This document shows, piece after piece, positions 1-5,252 of a stretch of DNA of 5,876 nt. The number at the start of each line of letters is the position of its first letter. Within the stretch, counting starts at the first letter, position 1. Under the pieces are notes generated by a model. It did no database searches. It was not told the DNA's origin and saw only the letters and a program-made list of their open reading frames with translations. Location: assembly GCA_004212135.1 (NCBI GenBank), contig RXIE01000021.1, positions 1 through 5,876 on the forward strand, written 5' to 3'. The position numbers and the translations under genes were made by a program. Source of the DNA: Candidatus Methanophagales archaeon ANME-1-THS. Lineage in GTDB: Archaea > Halobacteriota > Syntropharchaeia > Alkanophagales > Methanospirareceae.

Positions 1-2
1 AG

Positions 3-362
3 GATGCATTAATAGTTGAGAGGTTAATTGAGCATGGAGTTTTTCGGGTGATAGAAGTTGAGAAAACAGATAGTTACAGAAAGTTAAAAGAGAATGAAAA
101 TTTAAGCGAAGCTGATAGAGAAGTTCTTGCATTGGCAAAAGTCGAGCATGGCATCGCAATTGTTGATGAGGATTACGCAAGGAAGATTGCTGAGATTGAA
201 AATATTAAGTGCGGAGGCACGATTTATCTGATTTTTTCTTTGCTCGAGAAGGGAGTGATTGATAAAAGAGCGGCCAGAGAAATTCTGAATGGTATTATAG
301 AGTGTGGATGGTTCTGCTCAATTGATCTATATAAAAGTATTTTGAAAAGGCTGGAAGAATAA
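3..362 (+). CDS. PIN-like toxin of the DUF3368 (VapC-like) type, 5' end outside window
   Basis: The frame is open from the first bases, and the nearest start-like codon is a GTG at 48. Sixteen plausible residues precede that GTG, so the true start lies upstream and this is the C-terminal part of a longer protein. The visible part fits DUF3368, a PIN-domain family of predicted ribonuclease toxins. A LSEADREVLALA stretch matches the family's acidic 'GE.EAI.LA' helix. A VDEDYAR stretch follows, matching the usual 'DDr.AR' metal-site region, and then a GGTIYLI strand/helix and a C-terminal helix ending SILKRLEE. Family members normally pair with a small antitoxin gene just upstream, which would be outside this window. 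The dockerin remnant A begins about 25 bases after the stop. The family call is from recognised motifs; ribonuclease activity is inferred from the family. Confidence 0.8.
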   Translation, partial: DALIVERLIEHGVFRVIEVEKTDSYRKLKENENLSEADREVLALAKVEHGIAIVDEDYARKIAEIENIKCGGTIYLIFSLLEKGVIDKRAAREILNGIIECGWFCSIDLYKSILKRLEE

Positions 363-388
363 AATTGTCTTCTAAACAGTTGAAAGCA

Positions 389-541
389 ATCACGCCCGAT
401 TGGAAGTATTACCTGAACATGAACGGAATATACGCCGATGCGGGTGACTACGCACTGCTCGAGGACGCGCACAGGGAAAAGATCGTGCTGGTGCAGGCTT
501 CCGAGCATTTGGTAATCGAGGAGTTCTTCTCGATTCCTTAA
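389..541 (+). pseudogene. Dockerin remnant A: second calcium loop plus C-terminus, stop codon lost
   Basis: This frame encodes ITPD, then a degenerate second dockerin loop (YLNMNGIYADAGDY) and the shared ending EDAHREKIVLV. The first calcium loop and everything before it are missing, and no start codon precedes it. The first loop position, Asp in most copies, is Tyr here, which would weaken calcium binding. Where other copies stop (TAA or TAG after IVLV/IVLG), this one has CAG, so the frame runs on 15 residues to a TAA at 539. It is the 5'-truncated end of a secreted dockerin protein gene, most likely not expressed. Confidence 0.7.
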
Positions 542-598
542 AGTGATAATAAGCACGATTTACAGAACTTATTAAGACATAAAACTCAAGAAGGTTAA

Positions 599-622
599 TA
601 AGAGATAAGGTAAGAGATAAGA
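599..622 (+). repeat. Two tandem 12-base units in the purine-rich leader of the DUF433 gene
   Basis: TAAGAGATAAGG at 599-610 is followed directly by TAAGAGATAAGA at 611-622, one mismatch apart. A GGAG ribosome site (631-634) lies nine bases further on, ahead of the GTG start at 642. The position, between the likely transcript start and the ribosome site, suggests either an operator for autoregulation by the TA complex or simple purine-rich slippage. No clear TATA box was found; TTATTAAG at 569-576 is a weak candidate. Confidence 0.45.
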
Positions 623-641
623 GACAAAGAGGAGAAGAAAA

Positions 642-914
642 GTGAAAAAGTTTGAAGCTCAGGCAAGTGGAGGATGGATAAAACTGGAGAGGATTACCAT
701 GGATCCGGAAGTTATGGGTGGGCAGCCATGCATCCGAGGGCTTAGAATACCTGTATCGTTGATAATTAAGCTAATTGCGTCTGGAAAAAAGATTGAAGAG
801 ATCTTAGAGGACTATCCAGAACTTGAAGAAGAAGATATAAGGCAATCGTTAGAATACGCTGCCTGGACTGTTTCGGAGAAGATCCTTCCAGTTACCTATG
901 AAATTTCTCGTTGA
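642..914 (+). CDS. DUF433 family antitoxin
   Basis: This 90-residue protein has the DUF433 signature: GGQPCIRGLRIPV at residues 26-38, then ILEDYPELEEEDIRQSLEYAA at about 54-74. The domain is a small helical, winged-helix-like fold found in antitoxins (Vap-B-like). It is expected to bind the operon's promoter and neutralise the toxin encoded next. The GTG start is chosen because GGAG sits seven bases upstream (631-634). No better start is seen, and an internal ATG at residue 20 would cut close to the domain. The gene's last 17 bases overlap the toxin gene, as expected for a coupled antitoxin-toxin operon. A 12-base tandem repeat in the leader may be an operator. Family is clear; the DNA-binding role is inferred from the family. 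Confidence 0.88.
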   Translation: MKKFEAQASGGWIKLERITMDPEVMGGQPCIRGLRIPVSLIIKLIASGKKIEEILEDYPELEEEDIRQSLEYAAWTVSEKILPVTYEISR

Positions 915-1263
915 CCTGGCACTATCACCAAAAACAGTGAATGCTCTTCGGGATCGTGGATATGAAGCCGTTAGAGTCAATGAGCTGGGCATGGCAAAAT
1001 CCAAGGATAGTGAACTAGTAGAGTATGCGGCAAAGAATGACCTGATCGTGATAACAGCCGATCTGGATTTTGGCGATATTTTAGCCTCTACAGGTTATAA
1101 AAAGCCGTCTGTGATAATATTTCGCTTGAAAGAGCCATCTGTAGACCATATTAATGCCCTTCTGCTTTCAACTATCCCCCGCATAACGGGTTCACTGGAT
1201 AATGGCTCCATTGTGGTGATTGAGGACCACCAAATTCGCATCCGGGAACTTCCTGTAGCATGA
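898..1263 (+). CDS. DUF5615 family PIN-like toxin
   Basis: A 121-residue protein of the DUF5615 (PIN-like, Mut7-C related) family, the usual partner of DUF433. The N-terminus MKFLVDLALSP carries the conserved first Asp (D6). GYEAVRVNELGMAKSKDSEL follows, with E29 and D37. The family hallmark VITADLDFGDIL is at about residues 51-62, with acidic residues D55, D57 and D60. Together these would form a metal-dependent ribonuclease site. The ATG at 898 lies inside the DUF433 gene (17-base overlap), indicating translational coupling. In this family the toxin cleaves RNA and is silenced by the upstream protein; that activity is inferred. A short hairpin begins ten bases after the stop, and dockerin remnant B follows. 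Confidence 0.88.
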   Translation: MKFLVDLALSPKTVNALRDRGYEAVRVNELGMAKSKDSELVEYAAKNDLIVITADLDFGDILASTGYKKPSVIIFRLKEPSVDHINALLLSTIPRITGSLDNGSIVVIEDHQIRIRELPVA

Positions 1264-1272
1264 ACGTATGCA

Positions 1273-1289
1273 ATCCCAGATTTTGGGAT
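1273..1289 (+). terminator. Small hairpin just after the DUF433/DUF5615 operon
   Basis: ATCCCA (1273-1278) and TGGGAT (1284-1289) form a perfect six-base stem with a five-base loop, ten bases after the toxin stop codon. No T run follows, so it fits neither a bacterial intrinsic terminator nor an archaeal oligo-T terminator well. It may be an mRNA 3'-end stabiliser or a chance hairpin. Confidence 0.25.
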
Positions 1290-1355
1290 AAGCGAACCGA
1301 TGGTCGCCTTAGAATTTGGAGAACCAAGAACGATTGACAATAATCTTTTGAATAC

Positions 1356-1534
1356 GACGATCTGAACAATAACGGTATCGCTGCCGATCAGTAACTTAGC
1401 AATGATGAAAGACGCATCCATGGGCATCATTGCGCCTGACCAGATACGATCAGAATGTAAACGGCATATTAGCGGATGCCGGCGACCAGGCGATGATGGG
1501 GGACGCGTCCATGGGGAAGATCGTGTTAGTGTAG
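1356..1534 (+). pseudogene. Dockerin remnant B: both calcium loops present but frameshifted
   Basis: The first loop reads DDLNNNGIAAD from 1356, then meets a TAA at 1392. The next stretch, LAMMKDASMGIIAPD, continues in another frame from 1396. The second loop, RYDQNVNGILADAGDQAMM, and the ending GDASMGKIVLV with TAG at 1532 are in the third frame. At least two frameshifts and an in-frame stop therefore make this a pseudogene. Similarity to the other copies begins around 1352. The 88 bases between the toxin stop and this point hold only the small hairpin and nothing recognisable. There is no start codon or ribosome site for it. Confidence 0.75.
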
Positions 1535-1566
1535 GATTTAGTATTTTGGTTTTGGAATTTATGAGG

Positions 1567-1574
1567 TTATATAA
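1567..1574 (+). promoter_or_regulatory. TATA box of the vapBC operon
   Basis: TTATATAA in an AT-rich stretch predicts an archaeal transcript start about 25 bases on, near 1596. That leaves a roughly 20-base leader containing AGAGGT (1608-1613) before the ATG at 1617. T-rich DNA just upstream (TTTTGGTTTTGG, 1544-1555) could end transcription arriving from the previous module. Confidence 0.5.
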
Positions 1575-1616
1575 TTTTTAAATTCGAAGAGCATATAGTT
1601 AATGAGAAGAGGTAAT

Positions 1617-1853
1617 ATGAGCAATAAGAGTGTATCCCTATCAGAAGAGGTATATGCAAGATTAGAGGCAAAGAGGAGAGAAGGAGAAAGTATCGGTGAT
1701 GTTATCACCCGCTTAACCGAGAGTAAATCTCTGATGAATATAGTTGGGTTTTTAAAAGAAGCTGAGGCTGAAGAGCTGGAAAATGTTATAAGAGACATGC
1801 GAGAGAAGAGCAAATCCAGAACTGCGAGTATAATAGAAAGGCTAAAGCAATGA
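1617..1853 (+). CDS. vapB: VapB-family antitoxin
   Basis: A 78-residue antitoxin of the archaeal VapB family. The opening MSNKSVSLSEEVYARL matches the short beta strand and helix with which this family binds DNA, and EGESIGDVITRL at about residues 22-33 is the family's 'GESFsDvI.RL' motif. The charged C-terminal half (EAEAEELENVIRDMREKSKSR) would wrap the toxin. A start at 1602 would add MRRGN. The ATG at 1617 is preferred because family members begin with M-S-K-like residues just before the first strand and because AGAGGT lies just upstream. The stop overlaps the vapC start by four bases (ATGA, 1850-1853), the standard coupled arrangement. A TATA box at 1567-1574 suggests its own promoter, probably repressed by the VapBC complex. 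Confidence 0.88.
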   Translation: MSNKSVSLSEEVYARLEAKRREGESIGDVITRLTESKSLMNIVGFLKEAEAEELENVIRDMREKSKSRTASIIERLKQ

Positions 1854-2242
1854 TTCTGGACACCTCCTTCCTTATTGACCTGATGAGAACAGATTCTGGT
1901 GCAGTAAGAAAGCTAATAGAACTAGAGAAAAACGAAATCGCACAAGAAATAACTGCTCCAACGCTTTACGAACTCTATGTTGGAATAACACTATGTGACA
2001 AACCAGAGAAAGAGAAAAGAAAAGTTCTCGATACATTAACTTCTACAAACATTTTAAATTTGGATGCAAAAAGCGCAGAGAAAGCTGGTGAAGTACAGGG
2101 GAGATCGATTAAAGAGGGGATGATGATAGCCCCTGAAGATGCAATGACAGCAGGAATTGCACTGCTCAACGAGGAAATAATCCTCACCAGAAATGTCGAG
2201 CACTTCTCACACATAAAAGATCTGAAAATTGAGACATATTGA
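1850..2242 (+). CDS. vapC: VapC PIN-domain ribonuclease toxin
   Basis: A complete 130-residue PIN-domain toxin of normal length for VapC. Catalytic acidic residues are all visible: D4 in MILDTSFLIDL, E41 in TLYELYVG, and D97 in the APEDAMTAGIAL helix. The closing TRNVEHFSHI motif (residues 113-122) is the usual 'TrN..HF..i' ending before the last strand. Such toxins cleave structured RNA such as tRNA or rRNA with Mg2+; the actual target cannot be read from the sequence. Its start overlaps the vapB stop by four bases. Nothing is missing, so the pair is probably functional. Dockerin remnant C begins about 30 bases after the stop codon. Confidence 0.93.
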   Translation: MILDTSFLIDLMRTDSGAVRKLIELEKNEIAQEITAPTLYELYVGITLCDKPEKEKRKVLDTLTSTNILNLDAKSAEKAGEVQGRSIKEGMMIAPEDAMTAGIALLNEEIILTRNVEHFSHIKDLKIETY

Positions 2243-2272
2243 ATCTTTTACCAAATGGGTCGACTGGAGTGC

Positions 2273-2375
2273 AAAGACCTGGCGATACGACTCGAACAGC
2301 AACGGAATATACGCCGACGCCTTGGATTCCGCAATGTTGAAAGATGCGGCTGCGGGGAAGATCATGTTGGGGTAA
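2273..2375 (+). pseudogene. Dockerin remnant C: second calcium loop only
   Basis: From about 2273 the frame reads KTWRYDSNSNGIYADALDSAMLKDAAAGKIMLG (split here only by position: loop at 2289-2327, ending at TAA 2373). It holds the second loop with Asp, Asn, Asn and the late Asp preserved, but no first loop, start codon or ribosome site. The 30 bases between the vapC stop and this fragment show nothing. It is the shortest copy and ends at the same codon as the others. Confidence 0.72.
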
Positions 2376-2430
2376 GCTTTCGGATGCAATTCATGCAGTT
2401 TTATAACCACAAGATTACACCTAGGCCCTT

Positions 2431-2820
2431 TCAGAACTTGCGGAGACATGGGAGCAGCTCTCGGGTGCATTCAATTCCTCCTGAGAAGCTCACGCACCCA
2501 ACTAGAAACTTTCTGCAATTTTCTTCCGGTGAATTCTCCCCCAACACATAATCCGCAATGACATTATCTTCTGAGACAAAATGAATATGTCTCGGAAAGG
2601 TCTTGATGCCTTTGTGATGCGGTGCTGTGTCAATTCTATATATCGTATCATCCCCCTGCCAATGAAAAGAGAATTTCCCCTCCACGGGATACCTGATGTC
2701 AATCCAAGAGTCCTCAATCAAAATCAACCTTACCCGATCGGCATAAAACTCTGCATCTACAACTATATCTGAAAATTCATCTCGTGCTATCTTTAAAAAC
2801 TGTAGATATCGGCGGAACAT
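2431..2820 (-). CDS. tumE: TumE-like (DUF6516) toxin with a probable C-terminal frameshift
   Basis: The protein matches the TumE/DUF6516 toxin family. An N-terminal helix (YLQFLKIARDEFSDIV) is followed by beta strands with GKFSFHWQGDDTIYRID at about 48-64 and the hallmark APHHKGIKTFPRHIH at 66-80, whose His residues are the likely active site. The family is regarded as RNA-targeting; the exact target here is unknown. The frame as it stands ends ...CRKFLVGCVSFSGG and runs to 129 residues. Two bases after the KFL codons another frame reads WVRELLRRN and stops at 2471-2473, which is what the family's C-terminal helix looks like. A one-base loss (or sequencing error) near 2501-2503 therefore probably replaced the original ending, giving an intact length near 116. 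The start is three bases past the antitoxin stop. Confidence 0.78.
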   Translation of the reverse strand: MFRRYLQFLKIARDEFSDIVVDAEFYADRVRLILIEDSWIDIRYPVEGKFSFHWQGDDTIYRIDTAPHHKGIKTFPRHIHFVSEDNVIADYVLGENSPEENCRKFLVGCVSFSGGIECTRELLPCLRKF

Positions 2821-2823
2821 TCA

Positions 2824-3069
2824 TTAAATCTCACTTATCAAATCCCGCGCCAGCTTTTTCATCTCTTCTATATTGTTCCTCAATGCTAAAGCGGATAAGA
2901 AATCCTCGTACGATGGATGTTCCGGTAGCTTGCCCTCTTCTATCCCTTTCTCTATCTCCTCAGGCTCTTTTACCTTGTGCTTCGAAAGTATCCTTTTGAG
3001 TTCCCGTTTTTGGTCAATTATCTCCTTTACAATGATGATAGGCACTAACTCGCTCTTCACCGTTGACAT
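2824..3069 (-). CDS. Antitoxin partner of the TumE-like toxin
   Basis: An 81-residue, highly charged, mostly helical protein. Notable stretches are KEIIDQKRELKRILSKHKVKEPEEIEKGIEEGKLPEHPSYEDFLSALALRNNIEEM (residues about 15-70, read here as helix, then a PEHPSYEDFLSAL motif). That PEHP.YEDFLSAL motif is familiar from small proteins encoded next to DUF6516 toxins in methanogenic archaea. It lies directly upstream of the toxin with a three-base gap, fitting an antitoxin-first operon. No helix-turn-helix or ribbon-helix-helix motif is obvious. A palindromic TATTTAAATA sits about 30 bases upstream, and there is no clear ribosome site, so the transcript may be nearly leaderless. The role as antitoxin rests on gene order and partner rather than on a named domain. 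Confidence 0.72.
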   Translation of the reverse strand: MSTVKSELVPIIIVKEIIDQKRELKRILSKHKVKEPEEIEKGIEEGKLPEHPSYEDFLSALALRNNIEEMKKLARDLISEI

Positions 3070-3096
3070 GAGTTCTATTTTATTTTACTCTTTAAC

Positions 3097-3106
3097 TATT
3101 TAAATA
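3097..3106 (-). promoter_or_regulatory. TATA box of the minus-strand TumE-type operon
   Basis: TATTTAAATA, centred about 32 bases upstream of the antitoxin ATG at 3069. With the usual archaeal spacing the transcript would start about six bases before the ATG, giving an almost leaderless mRNA. That agrees with the lack of a ribosome site in the bases before the ATG. The element is palindromic, so it alone does not set direction; the gene does. Confidence 0.5.
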
Positions 3107-3189
3107 TTTGACTTTACTTTCCCCCTCTCAATCATTAACACATCCGCCTTTCCTGCTTCTTTGCCTTTAATAACAACTGCTTCAAACTT

Positions 3190-3545
3190 TTAGTTGGTTC
3201 TGGAAGCGTACCAGATAACAACAGTAATTACACCTTTACCAATATCACACCGAGCGATTATACCATGACCTCTTCCAAGATGAAATTCTGGACGAATTCG
3301 ACCTCTTTAACCGTAATTGCTGGTACTTCCGCAGTAGCATATCATGCACTCTGGCTAAAAGGCGACCTCAACACTAACGGCATCGCTGCGGATGAGATAC
3401 TGACTTAGAATTGATGAGATCCGCGTCCGTCGGTCTTATCACGACTGATGCGCGCTACGACCTCAACGCCAACGGTATAAACGCCGACGCGGGCGATTAC
3501 GCAATGCTGCAGGACGCACACAGGGGAAAGATCGTGCTGGGGTAG
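3190..3545 (+). pseudogene. Dockerin remnant D: end of a beta-sandwich domain plus frameshifted dockerin
   Basis: The longest remnant. From 3190 the frame encodes LVGSGSVPDNNSNYTFTNI, then a stretch with PSDYTMTSSKMKFWTNS and SLTVIAGTSAV, and then LWLKGDLNTNGIAADE. The first part resembles the end of a carboxypeptidase-regulatory-like (CarboxypepD_reg) beta-sandwich ('G.YtF.nv.p..Y.lt.sk...'), which often precedes dockerin in archaeal surface proteins. After ADE a frameshift leads to TAG at 3406. In the other frame the dockerin continues (DLELMRSASVG, then RYDLNANGINADAGDYAML) to the TAG at 3543. No start codon, signal peptide or N-terminal part exists; upstream lies the TumE-type operon's promoter. 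Asn-X-Thr/Ser sites suggest a glycosylated surface protein parent. Confidence 0.78.
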
Positions 3546-3693
3546 GTATATAGACGATGAGCAGCCTTTTCTGTCAAAGTACCTTACCGGCAAGAACTGG
3601 TCGTAATTAAAAAATGAGTTACATTATAAAGGCATTCGAAGAAAGGTTTGAGAGATATCGTCAGAAAAGGCATCAGTTGGAAAGGCGAAGATA

Positions 3694-3701
3694 TTTATAA
3701 A
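3694..3701 (+). promoter_or_regulatory. Upstream TATA box in the HepT/MntA leader region
   Basis: TTTATAAA within GATATTTATAAAAG is a near-consensus archaeal TATA box. It predicts a start near 3723, just before the AAAGGAGTG at 3724-3732. It would give a leader of about 110 bases for hepT, or serve a lost gene in the spacer. Confidence 0.4.
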
Positions 3702-3808
3702 AGATTGAACAATTAATTAAGCGAAAGGAGTGATAGAAATAGAGAGGCTATTCCTGGAATACCCCTGATAATCGTGAATATGCTAGACGGCAATTTGAAA
3801 AAACTCCG

Positions 3809-3816
3809 TTTATAAT
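3809..3816 (+). promoter_or_regulatory. Proximal TATA box of the HepT/MntA operon
   Basis: TTTATAAT centred about 25 bases before the ATG at 3837, so transcription would begin at or next to the start codon (leaderless). An AGGT at 3825-3828, eight bases before the ATG, could alternatively serve as a ribosome site on a transcript from the upstream box. Two modes of translation are thus possible. Confidence 0.5.
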
Positions 3817-3836
3817 CAACGTAAAGGTTAACTAAG

Positions 3837-4268
3837 ATGAAGGTAGAACGTATAAAGCGATACAAAGATAAAATAAACGTGATTCTGGAGAGAGGTGCGC
3901 ATATACGTGAGTGGGTCGGAGAATCAGGTGCTGAGGAGTTCATACATGATGAGAAGACAAAGTTAGCGGTCTATAAAGCATTCCAGGAAATCGTTGAGTC
4001 ATGTATGGATATACTTGCGATGGTATGTACAGATGAGAAAATTGTTCCGAAGGACGATTATACCAATATAGAGAATTTGAAATTTATCGATAAACGGATG
4101 AAAGAGGTCTTAATCGAGGCAAATGGGTTGAGAAACAGGTTGGTGCACCGTTATAATCAGGTGGACGATCTCATTGCATTTGTTGGCATAGAAGAATTAG
4201 TACCAAGATTAGAGGAATTCATGGGGATAATTGACCAATGGTTGCAGAAGCTATTGAAAGAAGGATGA
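3837..4268 (+). CDS. hepT: HEPN-domain ribonuclease toxin, HepT (DUF86-like)
   Basis: A 143-residue all-helical HEPN protein. The active-site motif RNRLVHRY at residues 99-106 fits R-X4-H-X-Y exactly (R99, H104, Y106), in the usual setting 'ANGLRNRLVHRYNQVDD'. HepT toxins cut RNA as dimers and are inactivated when the partner nucleotidyltransferase attaches AMP to the motif's Tyr. The ATG at 3837 has a TATA box about 25 bases upstream and AGGT eight bases upstream, and the preceding frame offers no alternative. Toxin-first order with the MNT gene overlapping its end is standard for this class. The charged N-terminus (MKVERIKRYKDKINVILERG) is the first helix. Length and motif are intact, so activity is likely. 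Confidence 0.92.
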   Translation: MKVERIKRYKDKINVILERGAHIREWVGESGAEEFIHDEKTKLAVYKAFQEIVESCMDILAMVCTDEKIVPKDDYTNIENLKFIDKRMKEVLIEANGLRNRLVHRYNQVDDLIAFVGIEELVPRLEEFMGIIDQWLQKLLKEG

Positions 4269-4645
4269 AGAAGGACTTCAGCTCCCTGATACAGAACGAT
4301 CTGGTTTTGGGTATCTTGCTCTACGGCTCAGCGGCTAAGCATGAGCAGACTGAGCGCAGCGACATAGATGTCTGTGTGGTTGCACCCGGGGTGCATGACA
4401 AGGTCCAATTTTCACGGTCAATTCTGGCGCAGGTGAAGGATGAACGGTACGATGTGCGTCTATTTGAGCTTCTGCCGCTCTATCTCAAGATACAGGTGAT
4501 TGAAGAGGGGAAGGTTATCCACACGCACGATGTGTATGAGCTTTATGAGTATTTTTATTCGTTTAGAAAGCTCTGGGATGATCAGAAGGAGCGCCAAACT
4601 TTGAGTAAAGAGGAGGCTTTGATGTTATTTGCCCCATTGACTTAA
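4238..4645 (+). CDS. mntA: Minimal nucleotidyltransferase antitoxin, MntA
   Basis: A nucleotidyltransferase with the G-S-X10-D-X-D signature: G30-S31, then D42 and D44 in SDIDV. A third acidic residue, D72 in RYDVRLFE, completes the metal site. Such MntA proteins transfer AMP from ATP to the Tyr of the HepT motif and so act as an enzyme antitoxin. Two starts are possible. ATG 4238 overlaps hepT by 31 bases and gives 135 residues with a first helix AEAIERRMKKDFSSLI. ATG 4265 forms an ATGA overlap with the hepT stop and gives 126 residues. I list the longer form because the helix continues unbroken through it, but the ATGA start is equally defensible. The C-terminus (EEALMLFAPLT) ends about 14 to 30 bases before dockerin remnant E. 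Confidence 0.9.
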   Translation: MVAEAIERRMKKDFSSLIQNDLVLGILLYGSAAKHEQTERSDIDVCVVAPGVHDKVQFSRSILAQVKDERYDVRLFELLPLYLKIQVIEEGKVIHTHDVYELYEYFYSFRKLWDDQKERQTLSKEEALMLFAPLT

Positions 4646-4675
4646 TGGTGAGACTATAACTGTTAATTTCGCGCC

Positions 4676-4867
4676 TGACTAAACGGCGATCTGAACAATA
4701 ACAGTATCGCTGCTGATAACGATGATGTCGCACTGATGAGAAACGCGTCCGTCGGGCTCATCACACCTGATTCGCGCTACGACCTGAACGATAACGGTAT
4801 AAACGCCGACGCGGGCGATTACGCAATGATGCAGGACGCGCACAGGGGGAAGATCGTGCTGGGGTAA
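4676..4867 (+). pseudogene. Dockerin remnant E: complete two-loop dockerin frame without a start
   Basis: After a TGA at 4676 the frame runs unbroken for 62 codons to TAA at 4865. It encodes LNGDLNNNSIAADNDDVALM (first loop), a linker NASVGLITPDSR, then YDLNDNGINADAGDYAMM (second loop) and HRGKIVLG. Both loops keep D1, N3, N5 and a late Asp, so the domain could fold. In copies D and F the TGA position is TGG (Trp of WLKGD), so a G-to-A change probably created the stop. There is no in-frame start codon before the middle of the domain. Weak likeness to copy F extends back to about 4659. It is an orphan domain fragment, not an independent gene. Confidence 0.75.
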
Positions 4868-4997
4868 ATTATTCATTAATCATTCTATCACTGAACCAAA
4901 GATAGAGAAAAGAGGATTTTACAGGAGAATAACCAAAGAATTCAAAATAGCTCAGATGAACATTGGTCAAGATAGCTCAGCCACATGTGCTATTGGT

Positions 4998-5252
4998 TTA
5001 ATCGTAGGCCGTCTTCCTCAGCTTAATCCGATAAATGACAATGGTGTTATTCTTTTGGTCGACTTCATACAGTATCCTGTATTTCCCTTCTCTGATTCTA
5101 TAGCTATTTCCTTTTCCTTTCAATTTCTTCATACCCCTTGGAAAAGGGTCATTTCTCAGGCTTTGGATGGTTCTATCAATTCTGACATACGTCTTATCAT
5201 CAAGAGCGTCGAGATCTTTCTTTGCACTCTTCTTAATCTTTATCTCGTACAT
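4998..5252 (-). CDS. relE: RelE/ParE-superfamily mRNA interferase toxin
   Basis: An 84-residue protein of standard RelE length and layout. It opens MYEIKIKKSAKKDLDAL (strand, then basic helix), followed by KTYVRIDRTIQSLRNDPFPRGMKKLKG. The core strand SYRIREGKYRILYEVD lies at about residues 50-65 and the final strand IVIYRIKLRKTAYD at 71-84. The GSYR.R.G.YRi.Yev pattern is the family's main signature. RelE toxins cut mRNA on the ribosome; basic residues such as R52, R54 and R59 would contact RNA. The final motif has KLR where many members have GHR. The start overlaps the antitoxin gene by 20 bases. A likely site AGGTTGA lies about nine bases upstream. It ends 130 bases from the stop of dockerin remnant E, facing it. 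Confidence 0.9.
   Translation of the reverse strand: MYEIKIKKSAKKDLDALDDKTYVRIDRTIQSLRNDPFPRGMKKLKGKGNSYRIREGKYRILYEVDQKNNTIVIYRIKLRKTAYD

Larger units (their letters stand above)
3546..3836 (+). other. Spacer ahead of the HepT/MntA operon, with a doubtful 28-codon ORF
   Basis: This is the longest stretch between a dockerin end and the next TA gene. It holds one small frame at 3614-3700 (28 codons, very basic and helical: EERFERYRQKRHQ...), without a ribosome site, and a second start-like GTG at 3730 after AAAGGAG that stops after 13 codons. There are two TATA-like boxes (3694-3701 and 3809-3816). It may contain the worn remains of an older gene. I recognise no product. Confidence 0.4.

Noticed and set aside
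224..556. Minus-strand frame antisense to dockerin copy A, with likenesses at 3405-3593 and 4679-4876 (shared 'QHDL.PV.VL..CV..R.GVY' text)
   Set aside because: The three frames resemble each other only because each is the complementary reading of the same conserved dockerin DNA. They lack starts with ribosome sites, so they are shadows that automatic annotation could mistake for a protein family.
1602..1616. Earlier ATG for the VapB antitoxin
   Set aside because: It would add five residues not usual in the family and would place the AGAGGT site inside the coding region.
2452..2499. GAGCAGCTCTCG / GAGAAGCTCACG direct repeat and GGGTGC...GCACCC inverted repeat
   Set aside because: Short, imperfect and lying inside the shifted tail of the TumE-like gene; not distinguishable from chance.
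4780..4840. Integron attC-like folding in the dockerin repeat (CGCC...GGCG around 4805-4820)
   Set aside because: The short inverted pair is not preserved in copies A and C, and differences between copies D, E and F fall largely at third codon positions, pointing to past coding selection rather than a structured recombination site.
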